Shown here piece after piece: positions 21,493 to 34,262 of a stretch of 64,000 bases of DNA. The translations under genes were made by a program, and so were the position numbers. The notes below the pieces were generated by a model. It saw only the letters and a program-made list of their open reading frames with translations. It made no database searches and was not told where the DNA came from. Source of the DNA: Symsagittifera roscoffensis (lineage: Eukaryota > Xenacoelomorpha > Acoela > Convolutidae). The DNA lies in NCBI RefSeq assembly GCF_963678635.1, contig NC_087067.1, positions 16,259,018 to 16,323,017 of the forward strand, read 5' to 3'. The number at the start of each line of letters is the position of its first letter. Within the stretch, counting starts at the first letter, position 1.

Positions 21493-24339
21493 TTTTAGGG
21501 TTTTTGAAAAGAGACAAGCTTGAACTATAATGAGTTAATTTTCAACAATAATTGAATGTATTTCGAACCGAGTTCAGCTGAGAATAATAATTTAGCAGAT
21601 ATGCTAGTTTTAAAATTGAGTTATGGTAAGCAGCCAAAATGGTATAAGCACCAAGAAGGATGGAGAAAATACGAATGCTATAATTAATCTGGTAAGGTCT
21701 AGATCAACTCTGGTCTAATTAGCATCCAGTAATGGCCAGGAAAGCCCAGAAGTAACACAAGAGTACTTGCCGGATACGCGTAAAGGAAGGTAGTATTACC
21801 TCTGGCGGAATAAAAGTGCAAGTAGTCGCAATTTGAGAATTAACGGAGAGAGGTAACAGTATAAGCTACTTTTTTCAAAGCTACGGTAACTTTGCTTTTT
21901 TGCAGTTTCAAGTTGAACTTAAGACTTCTGAATTTATTTGCAATTGTAGAACCTGTTATGTTGAAACAGTATCCACCAGGTAAATGCACACGAGGCAATT
22001 TGAGTACTGAGGGAGACTTGTGAATAAATTATGGGGAGTAAAAAACAATAAAATTGGGGAGCTTTGATCCAGGATTGCGGGAGAGACGCGTCGCTGATTA
22101 ATACATTGAGTTTCCCCCTTCGGACTCAGCCATTAAAAAAGTGCATCTGCTCTAAATCAAAACACACATTTCAAAGACACTACTAATAGTCTCATATTAA
22201 CCAAAACTTTGAAATTTTACGAACATCAAAAGTTTATCTCTAAATGCTTTGTATCGCAACGGTCCAAGGGTTTAAAAAGACTATGAGGGAAATTCTGGGT
22301 AAAATGAGGAAAAGTTAGATGTAGTGATCAGATTGTAATTTCACGCACGTCGGTTGTTGCAAGTTGGATTCAAAGTTGGACGGAAATTGCCTGACAGCTG
22401 GCTGGGAAAACACACGAGGCAATTCGGAAGGCAAAATTTTCTTCAGATTTGCTCGAGTGAAGTCAAAAATAGGAAATCAAATTAAACCTAGTGAAGCATT
22501 CAGTTCTTTTTTTGTAGTGATATTTACCCAAATTCAAAATGATACATGCCAAATTCTGAATTAACAAAATGTAGAAATAAGACACTTCACCCTTATATGA
22601 TTTGCCTTGATTTACGAGTGTAAGTATCTGCAATGGTGAACCCTTTATTCAATTGCTGCTGCCGTTTTAATAATGTTATTCTATATTATTCTAACTTGAC
22701 TTTATCGATTAAACGATGAATAATATGAATAATGCAAGAGGGCTAGTTAGTAAGGTTATAACTTACTGGGGGTACTTTAGAATATTATTTTCATTCCAGT
22801 TAGATGGGTGGGCGCAAAAGGCCACGGAAGTGAGGGTGGATTGTTTTTTCCAAATCGATATCCAGAGAGGTGGTCCTTAAGAGGTGCAAAGAGTAAAGTG
22901 AAATATATGAAGAAGTTGAGGAGGGAATGGAAATAAGACTGATTTGGTTATCAAACCACAAAGTCACCTTTATTGACCATCCTTATCATTTATCAAATAA
23001 AACAGGAAGCTTAATAAAAAATGAAATAAAAACAAATAACTTTCCTTTCTTTTTCAGAAAGAGTCAACGTTTAGAATTGAACTTGGAAGGTTATAATCAT
23101 CCAATAAATGAAACTGAGGCATGTAACATCTCAACAGCGAAACGAATAAATTATTTAAAGCAGTGAAAATTTTTCGGTAATTTACAAATTTTTAAAACTT
23201 TTGATCCATTACCCATGTCCATGATGAAATCGTGGCAGCGACACAGATGAAATGATCTGCAACTGAAACAAATCAAGATGACTAATTTTTCCGAATGATT
23301 TGCGACCGGTCATTATCTTTTTTATATCTTTGTGGTGAATTAAAATTAGAATGCGTCGCAATAAAGGCTTTTTCAGCGGCATGAACAAAAGCATTGATAA
23401 GTGTTTTTGTCTCACAGCCGCAACATTTTACACATTTTACAGCCCCATAAGATTTATAGGACAAGCAACGAAATTGATTCTGAATTTCAGGAAATGCTGC
23501 TGAAATTGAGCACTTATTCTTGAGGAAAAATAGCCAATTGCAGAATAATCGACAGCAGGTGAAATGATCTCCATAAAACTGACTGATTTACAATTTTTGT
23601 CGAGACCATTTTTCCTTTGGAGCAAATAAAAATAAAAATTGTGTTTAGAATCTCTATGTCCACACTTATCAAATTTGAACGGACCGGACCAATGATTTAA
23701 AGGAACTAAACAAAAAATTCCATTTCAATCCATTTTCAGGCTTGTTATAAGACTTTCGACGTTTGTTTCGAACAAAGTTCAAACAATATTGGTAATTAAT
23801 TTCTGAGCATTATCTTTTTAAAACAGTGAAAATAGTTAAAACAGAAAAAAAAATTAAGTGCGCATGAGAGCGCTTTGACTGATAATCTCAAGTGTTAAGT
23901 GAAGGTTCTCAAATTAGTAAGAGTTCAATCGACCTACAATTTAAAGTTCATATTTCTCTTTGCTAAGCTTTCATTAAAACATTAGTGGGCAATTAAGACA
24001 CCTGAAGTCGTAAGTAGATTGAGAAAACCGCAAAACTCAAAGTTTTGGAATTATCTTGTAATGGCAAATATGGTCGTGTTCGAAAACGGAAAGTTTTGTC
24101 AATTGTTTGATTGGTGCAATTTAACTTAAAATAACACTAAAAGCGAACAGTTTTATCGTGCTTTGCTCAACACAGGGAATTATTTTTTAAATGTCTTTGT
24201 ATGATATTACATACCATTGGACACCATCTCGACCATATTTGGGGAAAATTTTGCGTGGAAAAACCAGAACCCAAAATTACTTCCCGATAATATGTGGGAA
24301 AATCAAACAAATTTGCAAAAAATTTAGTTAAAAGCATGA

Positions 24340-24545
24340 AAACTTTAAAAGAAGAGCGGTGGTGAAGCGTTTACGTCTCCGCTTATTAATCGAAAGGTCG
24401 GATGTTCGAGGCCCACCATGATCTGTGCTCGTTGCTTGAGGGTGAAGCAACATTACCCAGCCCAGAAAAATAACAGAAAAGCTGCATGTAGTTCTTAAGC
24501 AAGGGCACAACAGCGGTTCGTATGTTGGTCCTTTCCCTCGTGGAT
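24340..24545 (+). repeat. SINE-like element with tRNA-like head
   Basis: The box A-like GTGGTGAAGCG and box B-like GATGTTCGAGGCC lie about 50 bases apart at the left end. A body follows with AGAAAAATAACAGAAAAGC, ACAACAGCGGTTC and TCCTTTCCCTCGTGGATAA. The same body recurs at 36340-36450 in the tetraspanin 5' flank of the tandem duplication, so this is a dispersed family. Confidence 0.5.
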
Positions 24546-26907
24546 AAATAGTCTTAAAGCTTAAAAATGATTTTGCTCAAGCTCAACATAAGTAAAAATC
24601 AACAAGCATAAAAATATTGCGCATTCTTCCGAAACAGAAAAACAAAAAGTGTTTGGTAATCATTCGCTGCAGGCCATTTATGAGTAAAAAGTAAAAATGC
24701 TATATTTTGACCAGCTCCCTTTTAATATCTTGCATTTCCTTGTTACATCAATCCAATTTGGTTCCAAAAACTTTTAAAATCATTTTTCATCATTAAAGGG
24801 GTATAACCGAACATAACTGGAAAAAATTGTTATTTCGATCAACAAAAATTTCACTGGATAAAAAACCACCCCAAACATAAATATTCCGCATTTAGACGAA
24901 AGTCGGAGCAATAATGCAAAAACACAGATAGGTCGAATTAAATAACAAACATACTGAGTTGAAAAAGCAATTTCAGCGATGAGAAAAGTTGTTCAAAATA
25001 ATTCTATTTTCAGATCAAATGAATGTGTGAGAGCGAATGTTGTTTTTTACCAACTTTTGCTGCTTTGGTCTCAGAATTCTTTGCTACATGCATACCACCG
25101 TCTACCATTATTTCACTTAAGCTCACAAACAAGGCTTCAACAAGAAATTTTACGCGAAAATTAGGTTTATTGTCAATCACAAAGCAACTGAGTAGAGAAC
25201 ACTGAAAGAAAAAAGTCTAAAAATTTTTTTTTTAAAAAGATCATTTATTGTTTATCCAACTCTTTCAGAAACACTTAAAAACAAGATATGAGTTGAATTT
25301 GTAATCGTGCAATATCTGAAAACCATATCTGAAATATTTATGGCAATTCTAGACCGGCGCGACTGAAAAAGAGTCACCGCGACCCAAAGAAAACGTCGCG
25401 ACATAAGAAAATGTCACGCATGAACTAATTGAGAAGCAAATTCCGGAAAGCTAATTGTTTAGAAACGACATCTGAATGGCGTAACAGAAGTGACTCTTGG
25501 TTATAACTTGATTATCTGACGCCTGGGGGAAATTGACCGGAGAAGGACTTCTCAATGCCAAAAAATTGGACTACTTGAAGAGGCACACAATTCGATTAGG
25601 CCAAAACTGCGAGTTAAGGTAAAGAAAAGAATAGATTCAAAATTAGCTTGAAAACGAAAATAACCAAACAAACAATACCCTGGATTTACAAATTTACCCT
25701 TTCTGTATTCAAGAATATTTTTTTTGTGAAATAACCAAGCTTCAATTTTCTTACAAAATTTTTGATATACCAAGAAAAGTGTTTTCTAAAAAAAATCAAA
25801 TTAAATAACATATAATAACCTATAATAAAAAATAACTTGCCAATTTTCCGTTGCTGGAAGAATCGAAAACAATTCGAATATGCAGAAAGGTCTAGCAGTT
25901 AACTTTCCAGTACAATGATGAATGAAAAAATATGACTGGATCAATAATGTCCGAAAAAGCTGGTTATCAATACCGCTTTTGATTTAGCACTAAATAAAAA
26001 AGACTGCTTTTATTCGATTTTCTTTTGCAATTTCTTTTTCCATTGATAGAACTGTGCTTCCTTTTATTTTCATATTAATTTCAGGCAACTCAATTGACCA
26101 ATAGGAACACTTCTTTGCGGTCTGATTAAATAGACTTTCGCTTTAATGCTACGTGAATGCACGTGAACACAGGTGGAGGTGTGAATGAAATGAGGCCAAA
26201 ACTGGGAAGAGCAGGAAAATTGATACAGAATGGTAAGAAAAGGGCGGACAGAGGGAAGGTATTAAATTGTCATTGGGATATTATTCCCCAGGATGTACTT
26301 AGTCGGATTAATACCATCAAAATTCATTTATCCAACTGATCAGAGGCGAGGACCAATGGTGCAATTTTGGTCTATTTTTGTTTTTGCCAGTTGTTTCTAA
26401 TTCAGAACAAAGAATCAAATTTCAATGCGACCGCGTCACAGACTTTTTCATTGAATGAGATTTATTAAATAAATTAGACTGCTCCACCTTAGATATTTGT
26501 TTGGCCGAAAACATTCAAATCACGTATAATTTGTAATGCGGCAAATTAACATTGTTTTGGGCCAATCAACTAAATAAAAAAACCCAAAAATGGTTTTCCA
26601 CTAGTAATCTGCAACTCAATTTGGCGCAGCCCGCAATTTTTTTTGGTTTAAAATACATCAAAAAACTAAATACAATTAGTTTAGATTAAAATGCTAATTC
26701 ATATTTCAGACCCACCCTGCCCACTCAGAAACTCACAACAATGAAAAAAAATAAAAGCCCATGATAACTAAAAAAAACAAGGACCATGACAAGTAAGTTT
26801 CTAAGAGGCAAAGCTGAGCTTCGCAAACATTTGTGCGAGAACACGACAAAAAGCAGCTTTATAAAGTGAAAAAATAAAAAAGAGAAATAAGCCTCGAATT
26901 AGTAAGA

Positions 26908-26983
26908 CCTTGCTATCTATCGGATTCGAACCTTCTAACACAAGATTTGGAGTCTCACACCCTGCCCACTCAACCACGAACTC
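26908..26983 (-). repeat. tRNA-Trp-like pseudogene or SINE head
   Basis: On the minus strand a strong box A (TGGTTGAGTGG) and a perfect box B (GGTTCGAATCC) are spaced as in a tRNA. The anticodon loop CTCCAAA would give CCA (Trp), with U33 and A37 present. The acceptor arms (AGAGTTC and AGCAAGG) do not pair, so it is not a working tRNA. A SINE head is the likelier identity. Confidence 0.5.
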
Positions 26984-28117
26984 TTAACAACCACAAACAG
27001 TAGTCACGAATAAAGCAGCTACACGTGCTAATCAATTGCCAATGCTATGCAGCAAAATTGGCGACAAATACAAATAGACACAATTTGGTTTGTAATAATT
27101 TGGAATATAACAAATTGAAGGCTTCCACGCTAATTTTACATTAAACAAATTCGAAAGCATAAAACCAACTCATGTGCAATTTAAGCATTTCAAAAACATT
27201 GAAAAGTATTGCGAGATACATTGAGTTGAAAATTTTCTGAAACCGAGTTTCTATTTTTGTACTGATATTTGAAGCAAATAGCTTTTTCGGTTCATTTGAA
27301 CAATGAGAACTGCATCAACTGTGTCAACTTATAAAAAATCGAATTTCAAAGCACATGCTATCAAAAAGCTCCAAAGATGCCACAAAAGTGGCACTAATAA
27401 TTGCGACTTAGGTTAGAAAAAGAATAGTCGTACTATAACAGTACCTCACTAAAGTTCGCAAGTGTAAATAATGAGCAAAAAAAAGATATGCCGGGAAAAC
27501 AAACCTATAAAATTAAAGTTTTCGCCTCGCAATCAACACGGAGACAAAGCGGAGATTTGCATCACTTGCGATATAACGCAAGCACAGCCTTGCAAGCTAG
27601 CGAATAAACATTAAGACGAAAATAACATAATCAAAAATATATATACTTTTTGGACAAAATGAGAAATAATTCAGAAAACTAGTCAAGAAACAAAAAAACC
27701 GCATTAAATAAGTCTTTAAATTTAAAGGAACGGCCACTAAGCCGACAATGCGTTCATTGAGCCAAATACAGCCTCTCTAAGCAACTCATTGATTTGAAAA
27801 CTCAAGTTTCAGAAATTTTATCTTTTGTAGACAAACTACTTGATTTTTTTGCCCCTGAGGCGATACAGAACAAAGAAATTCAGCAACAAACAAAAAGCCA
27901 AACAAAAAGAAAAAACATTCACAGTCAGGAATAGAAACTTTTTAAATTACAGGAATACATTAAAAACATTTGAATTTTCAACTAAAACTGCTGGCCGCAT
28001 AAAAAATCTACAATATGGCAACTAAGCCGTTAAAACATCAGCAGACCAACAAATGTCTGACAGTTCGATTTTTCCCGGATTATTTTTTCTTAATTTAATA
28101 AATACTGAAAAAACAAG

Positions 28118-28194
28118 GTCTGGACGGAACTCGAACCCCAGACCATAGGGTACACAGACAACCGCATAACTTCTAGGCCAAGTGGTATGCAGAC
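28118..28194 (-). repeat. tRNA-like element (SINE head)
   Basis: This 77-base stretch on the minus strand begins GTCTGC and ends CCAGAC, which can pair as an acceptor stem. It has the box A-like TGGCCTAGAAG and box B GGTTCGAGTTCC. No clean anticodon arm forms. It is most likely a SINE promoter or an eroded tRNA copy. Confidence 0.45.
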
Positions 28195-29196
28195 TCGAAG
28201 TTGCTAAAGTTCACTAATAAGTAACTTCAATTTCATTTTCAGGTTTAAGAAAAGATGTTTACGAGAAAAAAAGTCTAGTTCTCGATTACACGACCACCAA
28301 TGCTCATAGTTTTGCGACTTCGTTGCCAATTTCCACAAAAACATACAAAGTTTCTGCTTTTTCAAGTCATCTTCAAATTTAATTAAACTGTTTTTTTTTG
28401 TAACTATAATTTGAAAAAATCAAGAACTTCAAAGGTAGTATGGATATCTAGTCAGAGGAAAAGCGCATCTTCGCTGAATTTGTGATGAAGAAAAAAATAC
28501 TAACATTTAAAAACCATTTCAGCAGGGGAAAACGAAAAAGAAAAATCATTTAAAATCAGGGTTGGTAAAATTGTAGAACGAATTTCAAATGTAGTAAAAA
28601 AGTCTAGTCCAAAAATTTGTTTTGTAAAGTTAATTAGCAAAAAAACGATGAGCGTTATTCTGACTATTCAAAATTTTCCATGAAAAACAAAATCCATTTC
28701 AATACACATCGAAGAAAAACAAGGTACTGCTGGGACCTCGTACCTCAAATCTTAGGATCCGGCTTTACTACTAAATGAAAAACTGATTGAAGTTTCATAA
28801 CAAGCAAGGTCATTTGCAACAGATTTTTCTGTTTGCAACGATTATCGTTTGAAAAATGAGTCTGTTTCTCGGATATCAAACAGATATCAAATGAATCAAA
28901 GATATATTGGAAAGTTCCTTATGATGGTCAAGAAAAAAATTTGTTTGGACTTGTTTTACTTTTACCATTTTTTAGAGTAAAAATTTGTTGAGATGAAACT
29001 TTCTGTAAGGTCAGAACTAGATAATGGAAAAAAAATTTCACGTAAGTGTTTTCATATCAGACATAAATTGACAGTAACTAAACCTCTACGAAGACAAAAA
29101 ATCAAAACATTTGGAAACTTTGTTTGATTTTTTTTCGGGGATTCTTGTCGTTGGAACCTTTTAATTCACAGGACTGTGACTTCTAGTTTAACTTAC

Positions 29197-29375
29197 CCAT
29201 TTAAATAAAAAGCGAAGATAATGAAATCCAGTCGTCGTTGTGTTTTGATCTTTTACAAAAAAATAATTCCAACAATTTCCGACTGAACTGTAAACAATAT
29301 TCCCTGAGTTAATAAAACTGGAATAACTGGTAATGTGTACACATTGACTGGTTTCAATTGAGCTACAGTTGATTT
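29197..29375 (-). other. Orphan exon candidate, weak CUB-like pattern
   Basis: The frame is open for 179 bases between a strong acceptor (TTTTTTTTCAG at 29376-29386) and a consensus donor (TGG before GTAAGT). The peptide has INCSSIETSQCVHITSYSS, NSGNIVYSSVGNCWNYFFV and GFHYLRFLF. The Cys-Trp then hydrophobic 'GF.YLRF' spacing vaguely recalls the second half of a CUB domain. No partner exon in matching phase was found nearby: a candidate at about 30353-30466 would create a stop on joining. It may be a chance open frame. Confidence 0.25.
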
Positions 29376-32300
29376 CTGAAAAAAAAATGAATTCAGGAAA
29401 AAACGAATAGATACAAACAACGGGAGCTAAACAATCGAAACACACGGCGCAAAAACAGAAGTCGAAATAAAAGTAATATTAAATTGAAACCACATATTTA
29501 CTATTACCGCTGAGGTCTCAAAAATGTGAAGGCAGTATTACTAAAAAAACACAAAGAGAAAAAAAATTAAATCCGGATTAATTTAGAAGGAGAGCGAAAA
29601 AGATTTCAAACGCAACAATGAACGCCAATATTATATTTTCTTTTGAGGGATTAAAAAAGACATAAATTGGTTTTGAGGGGAGCCTTATTTTTAAAGACTA
29701 GTACGTTTGCGGTCTATAATTGAACCGCTGGAATATAACTAAAAAACTCAACTCACTTGATGACCAGAGAGAAAAGTGAAAGCTTACGATTTCAGAGGAA
29801 CGTTTCAGCAACCAAAATAAATCTGGATGCAAAAAGGAACTATAAAATGAGTATATTTTAACAAAAATATCACAGATATGAAAAAATTGCTGTTATCATG
29901 ACATACATGGTTTATTATCATTGAATGCTATTGGTTCGCGTAGTCATTTATATTCCCTTCATCAAATTCATGTTCACACTTCAGAGTTCGCTTTTGTGAT
30001 TTTCTCAGGCACTCGGTCAAGAAGACAATCAAATAAGTGGCAAAAAAAGTTAAGATTTTTGAAATTTCGTTCAGTCTATTGATGAAAATGACGGAATATT
30101 TGCGCTCGGTTTGTCATTTTTTCGTCGACAAAACTCTACTTTGAACAGGGACAGCCAGTCGTAACCTCTAAGAAAAACGTTCAAAATGAAAGACTAAAAT
30201 AACGTTAAAACTGTAGCGGAAGATCAGCTTTTAATCAGTTGTCTAATTTGATCTAAAAACCAAAAAAAAATCAGACCAGTTTATGTCGACACAAAATCAT
30301 TTTTTTCATTTTTGTCTTGTAATCCGAATCACGGTCAGTATGCCCTTAGCATAATGCTTACATGACCCCTTACGAGACGGGACTACAAGAGCTGGTTGCT
30401 GTCCAAGAAGCTTAGACGGAATGTTGGAGGAGGGAGAGGAGGAAAAATAAGATGAGCAATTTGATCTGATAAAAAAAAAACTTTTCAGCCGATTTTCAGA
30501 GGAGAAACTAATTTTACCTGTGCATTTTTGTCCCGACTTTCTAAGAGACAATTGGAAAATCGGTGAACGGTGTGGTTTTTTCTTCAGGCATTTTTTGTAA
30601 GTTTCAGAGAATCCAAAAAAAGTTATAGATTTGAAAATTGTCAATGTGGATTAAATACCACGCAATATATATTATGTGCTAATAACGGGTGAGCAGCAAT
30701 TTAATCCGGCTCAAAAATCATTCTAATTTGAAACAAGACTGCGCGTATATCAGAGCAGAGGCTCCAATGATTCCAGAGCACTTTAAGGTCACTAAAAAAA
30801 AACAAATGACAAAACCAGCGGAAAAAAAAAGTTTTTTTTTCTTCATTTTGTCCCCCACACGTTATTGAAATTACAAAGCGTATTTTTTAACTCGAAAAAC
30901 TGGTGGCCTAAGTTCAATTTGAGACTCATTAATTCGCCGCTTACGCGTGTTATCAGAACGCAATGAATCGCTAATTAATTATACCGAATTGGCCAAATAA
31001 GCAATTTGCAAACCCCCTAGTTTTACAAAAAAAATGATCCTGCGGGAAGCATTTTTTTAAACTCGAGCTCAAAAAAAACAGTTTCTGTAATGGTACAAAA
31101 AATTTCATCAAAATGTTAGCTAAAAAATCGAAAATTTGACTGAAGAAAAAACCAACCCAAGGAAAAATATTCGCATCATCTTCTAAAGTCGGAATAACAA
31201 CTTTTAAATTCTATGATCATGTTTAATTAAATTTTACAAAATCAAAAAAGACCAACTTGAGATAATTGATGAGCAATATATATCGTGTGCTTCTAACGCA
31301 AAAGCAGCGAGTTAATTCGGCACAAAAGAACTTTCCCTCAAATGAGGCAAGCTTTTTGATCCTATAAATTCAGTACTTGACGGTAAATACATCACTTTTT
31401 CCTTTTCATGACGTGTTGAGATTTTTTTTTAAAAAAACAACTTTCTTTTAGTTTGGCAGGAAAATTTTAAATCGAAAATGATTTCATAGACAGGATATTG
31501 GGCATTCAGTACAATCATAGCTTCGCCCTGATACGAGCAGCAGCCTTGTTATGTTTCTGACTGATTTTGAATTTCCATTTGATCCAAAAAAATCTAAGAA
31601 AAGCTGTTATTGGAATTATCAGTTTTTAAAATCAGAATAAACTTTTTTATGAGGAAGTTTTGAAACAGATTACTCACAAAAATTTCATATATTTGCGTAA
31701 GTGTATGTTTTAACGGACTTTACTTCTGCTTTGTGAGCCCATAATTGCGATACTTCAACATCGGTTACATTAAATTAGATACTTGAGCAACATAACCAAC
31801 AGAAAGAGTCAAGTAAGGCAAGTAAACAAAAAAAATACTGGCCTGTTTATTTTTTGATAAAAATCTCAACTTTTGAATTTAAAAAAAACTGAATGCTTTT
31901 AAAGCTTTCTGAATTTCTAGACCGTATTATGATTAGCACTTTTTGATATAGTTAACAATTTGAGAAAACTGGACCAGTAAGTATATTTTTATCTGCAATT
32001 AAAAATCACTTTCAAAACTAGAATTCGATCATGTTTTTGCTACTTTAACACTTTTATGTGTTAGTTTTATGTGACGGCTGAGTTTGCTTTACTTTTAACA
32101 AAAAAATTAACTGAACTTAAAAGAAAATCAGAAGTCAAACAGCGAAAGCTCAAATTTGAGCCTGAACAAATTTTAAGGCTTTTGCTGAAAAAAAAACTAA
32201 TTTCGAACTATTTAAGAGTCAAAACTACGCTCATCAACTCTTGAAAAAGCTCAAAAATGAAAGAGCAGATAACTGATAGAAAATTACGTCAGTATGAATG

Positions 32301-33558
32301 TGTAGATTACGATTATTGAAGCCTTGAAAAATATAAAGTCGAAAACTGACAAATTATTTGAAAAAATCACGGATAAAGTGGTATTTCTGTGAGCTTAAAA
32401 ATCTCAGAGGAAAAATTTCTAAGAAGTTTTTGAAAGTGGTTCTCAAGTTTGTATTAGTTATGTTTGTAGTATTTATTTTGTATTTTTATCGTAAAAAAGC
32501 TGAAATCTTGAAATTATTCATTCGAAAAACAACCATAGAAACTTTATAATACTTTTTAAAAAACATACAACACTGATGAAAAGCACGCACATTTTTCAAC
32601 TGCACCTGCGCTGTCAGAAATGATTAATCTAGCTACCCGTATTTTTTCGATCACTGCCACTGATGGGGTTTTTCATGGTGGTCTCAAATACTTTTACGCA
32701 AGCTCGTAGGTAATTGGGAGCAATATTATTCACAGAGGCTATCCTGTTCATCGTGAACAGAAGCCACAAAACGGCCATGAGTCAGTTACCCTAACCTCTC
32801 ATTAAAAGGTCGAACCCCGATAAGCCGAAACCCAACTCTTGTCTGTTTTAAAACTGAAAATTTTTACGACCCATCCCCCCAAAAGCATAAAATTTTCTTA
32901 ATTTCGAAACAGTGCTTGTAATACCGAAAAAAAATAAGATTAAAACAACAGAAAAGAAAGAAAATAATTCAAAATCAGAATTCAACAAATTACAAAACAA
33001 TTTTCGATTAAATATAAACGGTTTAAATCAAAATGAAAAACCGTCTTAGAAAATAAGGCTGCTAAAAAGCGTACCAAATAATCAAATCTACATTGCAAAA
33101 AGGAAAATGAGCCGAACGAAAATAGGACGAAAGCCACGAATCCCAAATGTTTTCTTCACCGAGTTTATTTGAAGAAATTATGTTGTACCTCCAATAAACT
33201 ACAAGGTAGTTTTATTTGAATTCAAAGAAGTTGAGCATGTCAGCGCATACTGCCGTTGAAAGCACAGCATTTTGTTAGTATTATTTTCTGCAGCAGCAGT
33301 ATAATCTGCCGCAGCAATTTGTTCACGGGAAAAAAGTCTAGTTTTCGATTACAAGTACACTTGCCCCTGCAAGTGAAAAGAAACAAAAACAAGCAAAATT
33401 ATTGACTGACAATAGATTGAAAGGACGCAATTAGACATTAAGGTCTGTTTTAAAGCGCGTTTCAAGCTCTTTAAGAAACGACAACAAGCGACGGTGCTCG
33501 GATATTCCTACGCTCTTTGTAAAGCAGCCGCTATTTTGTTGGATTGAATCTTGTTTTT
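29376..33558. other. Intergenic AT-rich region with repeat fragments
   Basis: This region contains an R2 copy (30730-31210) and, near 31490-31560, an inverted R2 head (CTTCGCCCTGATACGAGCAG). The open frame at 30306-30644 (minus) has a T-rich acceptor-like site and GC-richer sequence but no family match and stops in two frames. A short minus-strand segment at 29936-30030 ending NDYANQ and a stop could be a terminal exon, but its splice site is poor. Nothing else is supported. Confidence 0.5.
30730..31210 (+). repeat. Dispersed repeat family R2 copy
   Basis: The head AAGACTGCGCGTATATCAGAG, a middle block with CGCCGCTTACGCGTGTTA, then 'AATTGGCCAAATAAGCAATTTGC' and a tail 'AAGGAAAAATATTCGC ... 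AAAGTCGGAATAACA' follow the same order as at 51985-52510. It is more diverged than the copies inside the tandem duplication. Confidence 0.6.
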
Positions 33559-33952
33559 NNNNNNNNNNNNNNNNNNNNNNNNNNNNNNNNNNNNNNNNNN
33601 NNNNNNNNNNNNNNNNNNNNNNNNNNNNNNNNNNNNNNNNNNNNNNNNNNNNNNNNNNNNNNNNNNNNNNNNNNNNNNNNNNNNNNNNNNNNNNNNNNNN
33701 NNNNNNNNNNNNNNNNNNNNNNNNNNNNNNNNNNNNNNNNNNNNNNNNNNNNNNNNNNATCGGCAAAAATTGACTGAATAAAAAAACACCGAGCGTAAAT
33801 ATTCCGTTTTCTTCGAAAGCCGGAACAATAACTTTAAAAACAAGATTCAATCCAACAAAATAGCGGCTGCTTTACAAAGTTATTGTTCCGGCTTTCGAAG
33901 AAAACGGAATATTTACGCTCGGTGTTTTTTTATTCAGTCAATTTTTGCCGAT
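33515..33952. repeat. Nested inverted repeats around the assembly gap
   Basis: Bases 33759-33831 are the exact reverse complement of 33880-33952 (73 bases per arm). Between them, 33836-33879 is the reverse complement of 33515-33558, the last 44 bases before the gap. The arms carry the R2 tail (AATATTCCGTTTTCTTCGAA, AGCCGGAACAATAA). A hairpin of this kind explains why assembly failed here, or it may itself be a misassembly. Confidence 0.85.
33559..33758. other. Assembly gap (200 N)
   Basis: Exactly 200 undetermined bases, a conventional placeholder, so the true distance is unknown. Open frames translated across it are meaningless. Confidence 0.99.
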
Positions 33953-34027
33953 CGAAATATTAGTTTTCGACAAAACAATTTTATAACCCATTGGAGATAT
34001 CAACTCCCTGAGTTCAAATGAAAAAGG

Positions 34028-34262
34028 GAGCTTATGCGTTTAAACGGCCCAAAATTAGGAAAATAGTCGGAAATTATATTTCAAATTGAAAAACACGTAA
34101 TCAACATACAATTACTGTCTGTCTGTTTGAAATTCGCAGTATCAATCGAAATGGCTGACCTAGTTGCTCGAATTTGATTGGCTAATATTAGCCAATCAGG
34201 ATCAGTTTTAGTTTTCATTTTGCTTCAGTTTTGATTTTTGGGCCGTTTAACGCATAAGACTC
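34028..34262. mobile_element. Fold-back/MITE-like element
   Basis: The left end GAGCTTATGCGTTTAAACGG is mirrored by the right end CCGTTTAACGCATAAGACTC, with further pairing into CCCAAAA/TTTTGGG. The element is about 235 bases long with no coding sequence, and a second internal inverted pair, GATTGGCTAATATTAGCCAATC, lies near 34180. Flanks are A-rich, so a target duplication cannot be judged. Confidence 0.6.

Larger units (their letters stand above)
21493..29196. other. Intergenic region upstream of the protocadherin start, no gene recognised
   Basis: The first several hundred bases above 21492 should hold the protocadherin 5' leader and promoter, but I see no clear TATA box or initiator. The remainder is AT-rich, with SINE-like pieces (24340-24545, 26908-26983, 28118-28194). 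Short open frames near 22927-23166 and 26157-26339 look non-coding. On the minus strand, 23209-23625 has broken frames with a Cys-rich patch but no recognisable family. Confidence 0.6.

Noticed and set aside
30306-30644. Minus-strand frame of 112 codons with an acceptor-like T run
   Set aside because: Joining its best exon to the 29197-29375 candidate creates a stop codon, and the peptide has no recognisable domain.
33431-33850. Open frames of up to 139 codons crossing the gap
   Set aside because: Most of the translated length is undetermined bases, and the ends are palindromic repeat.
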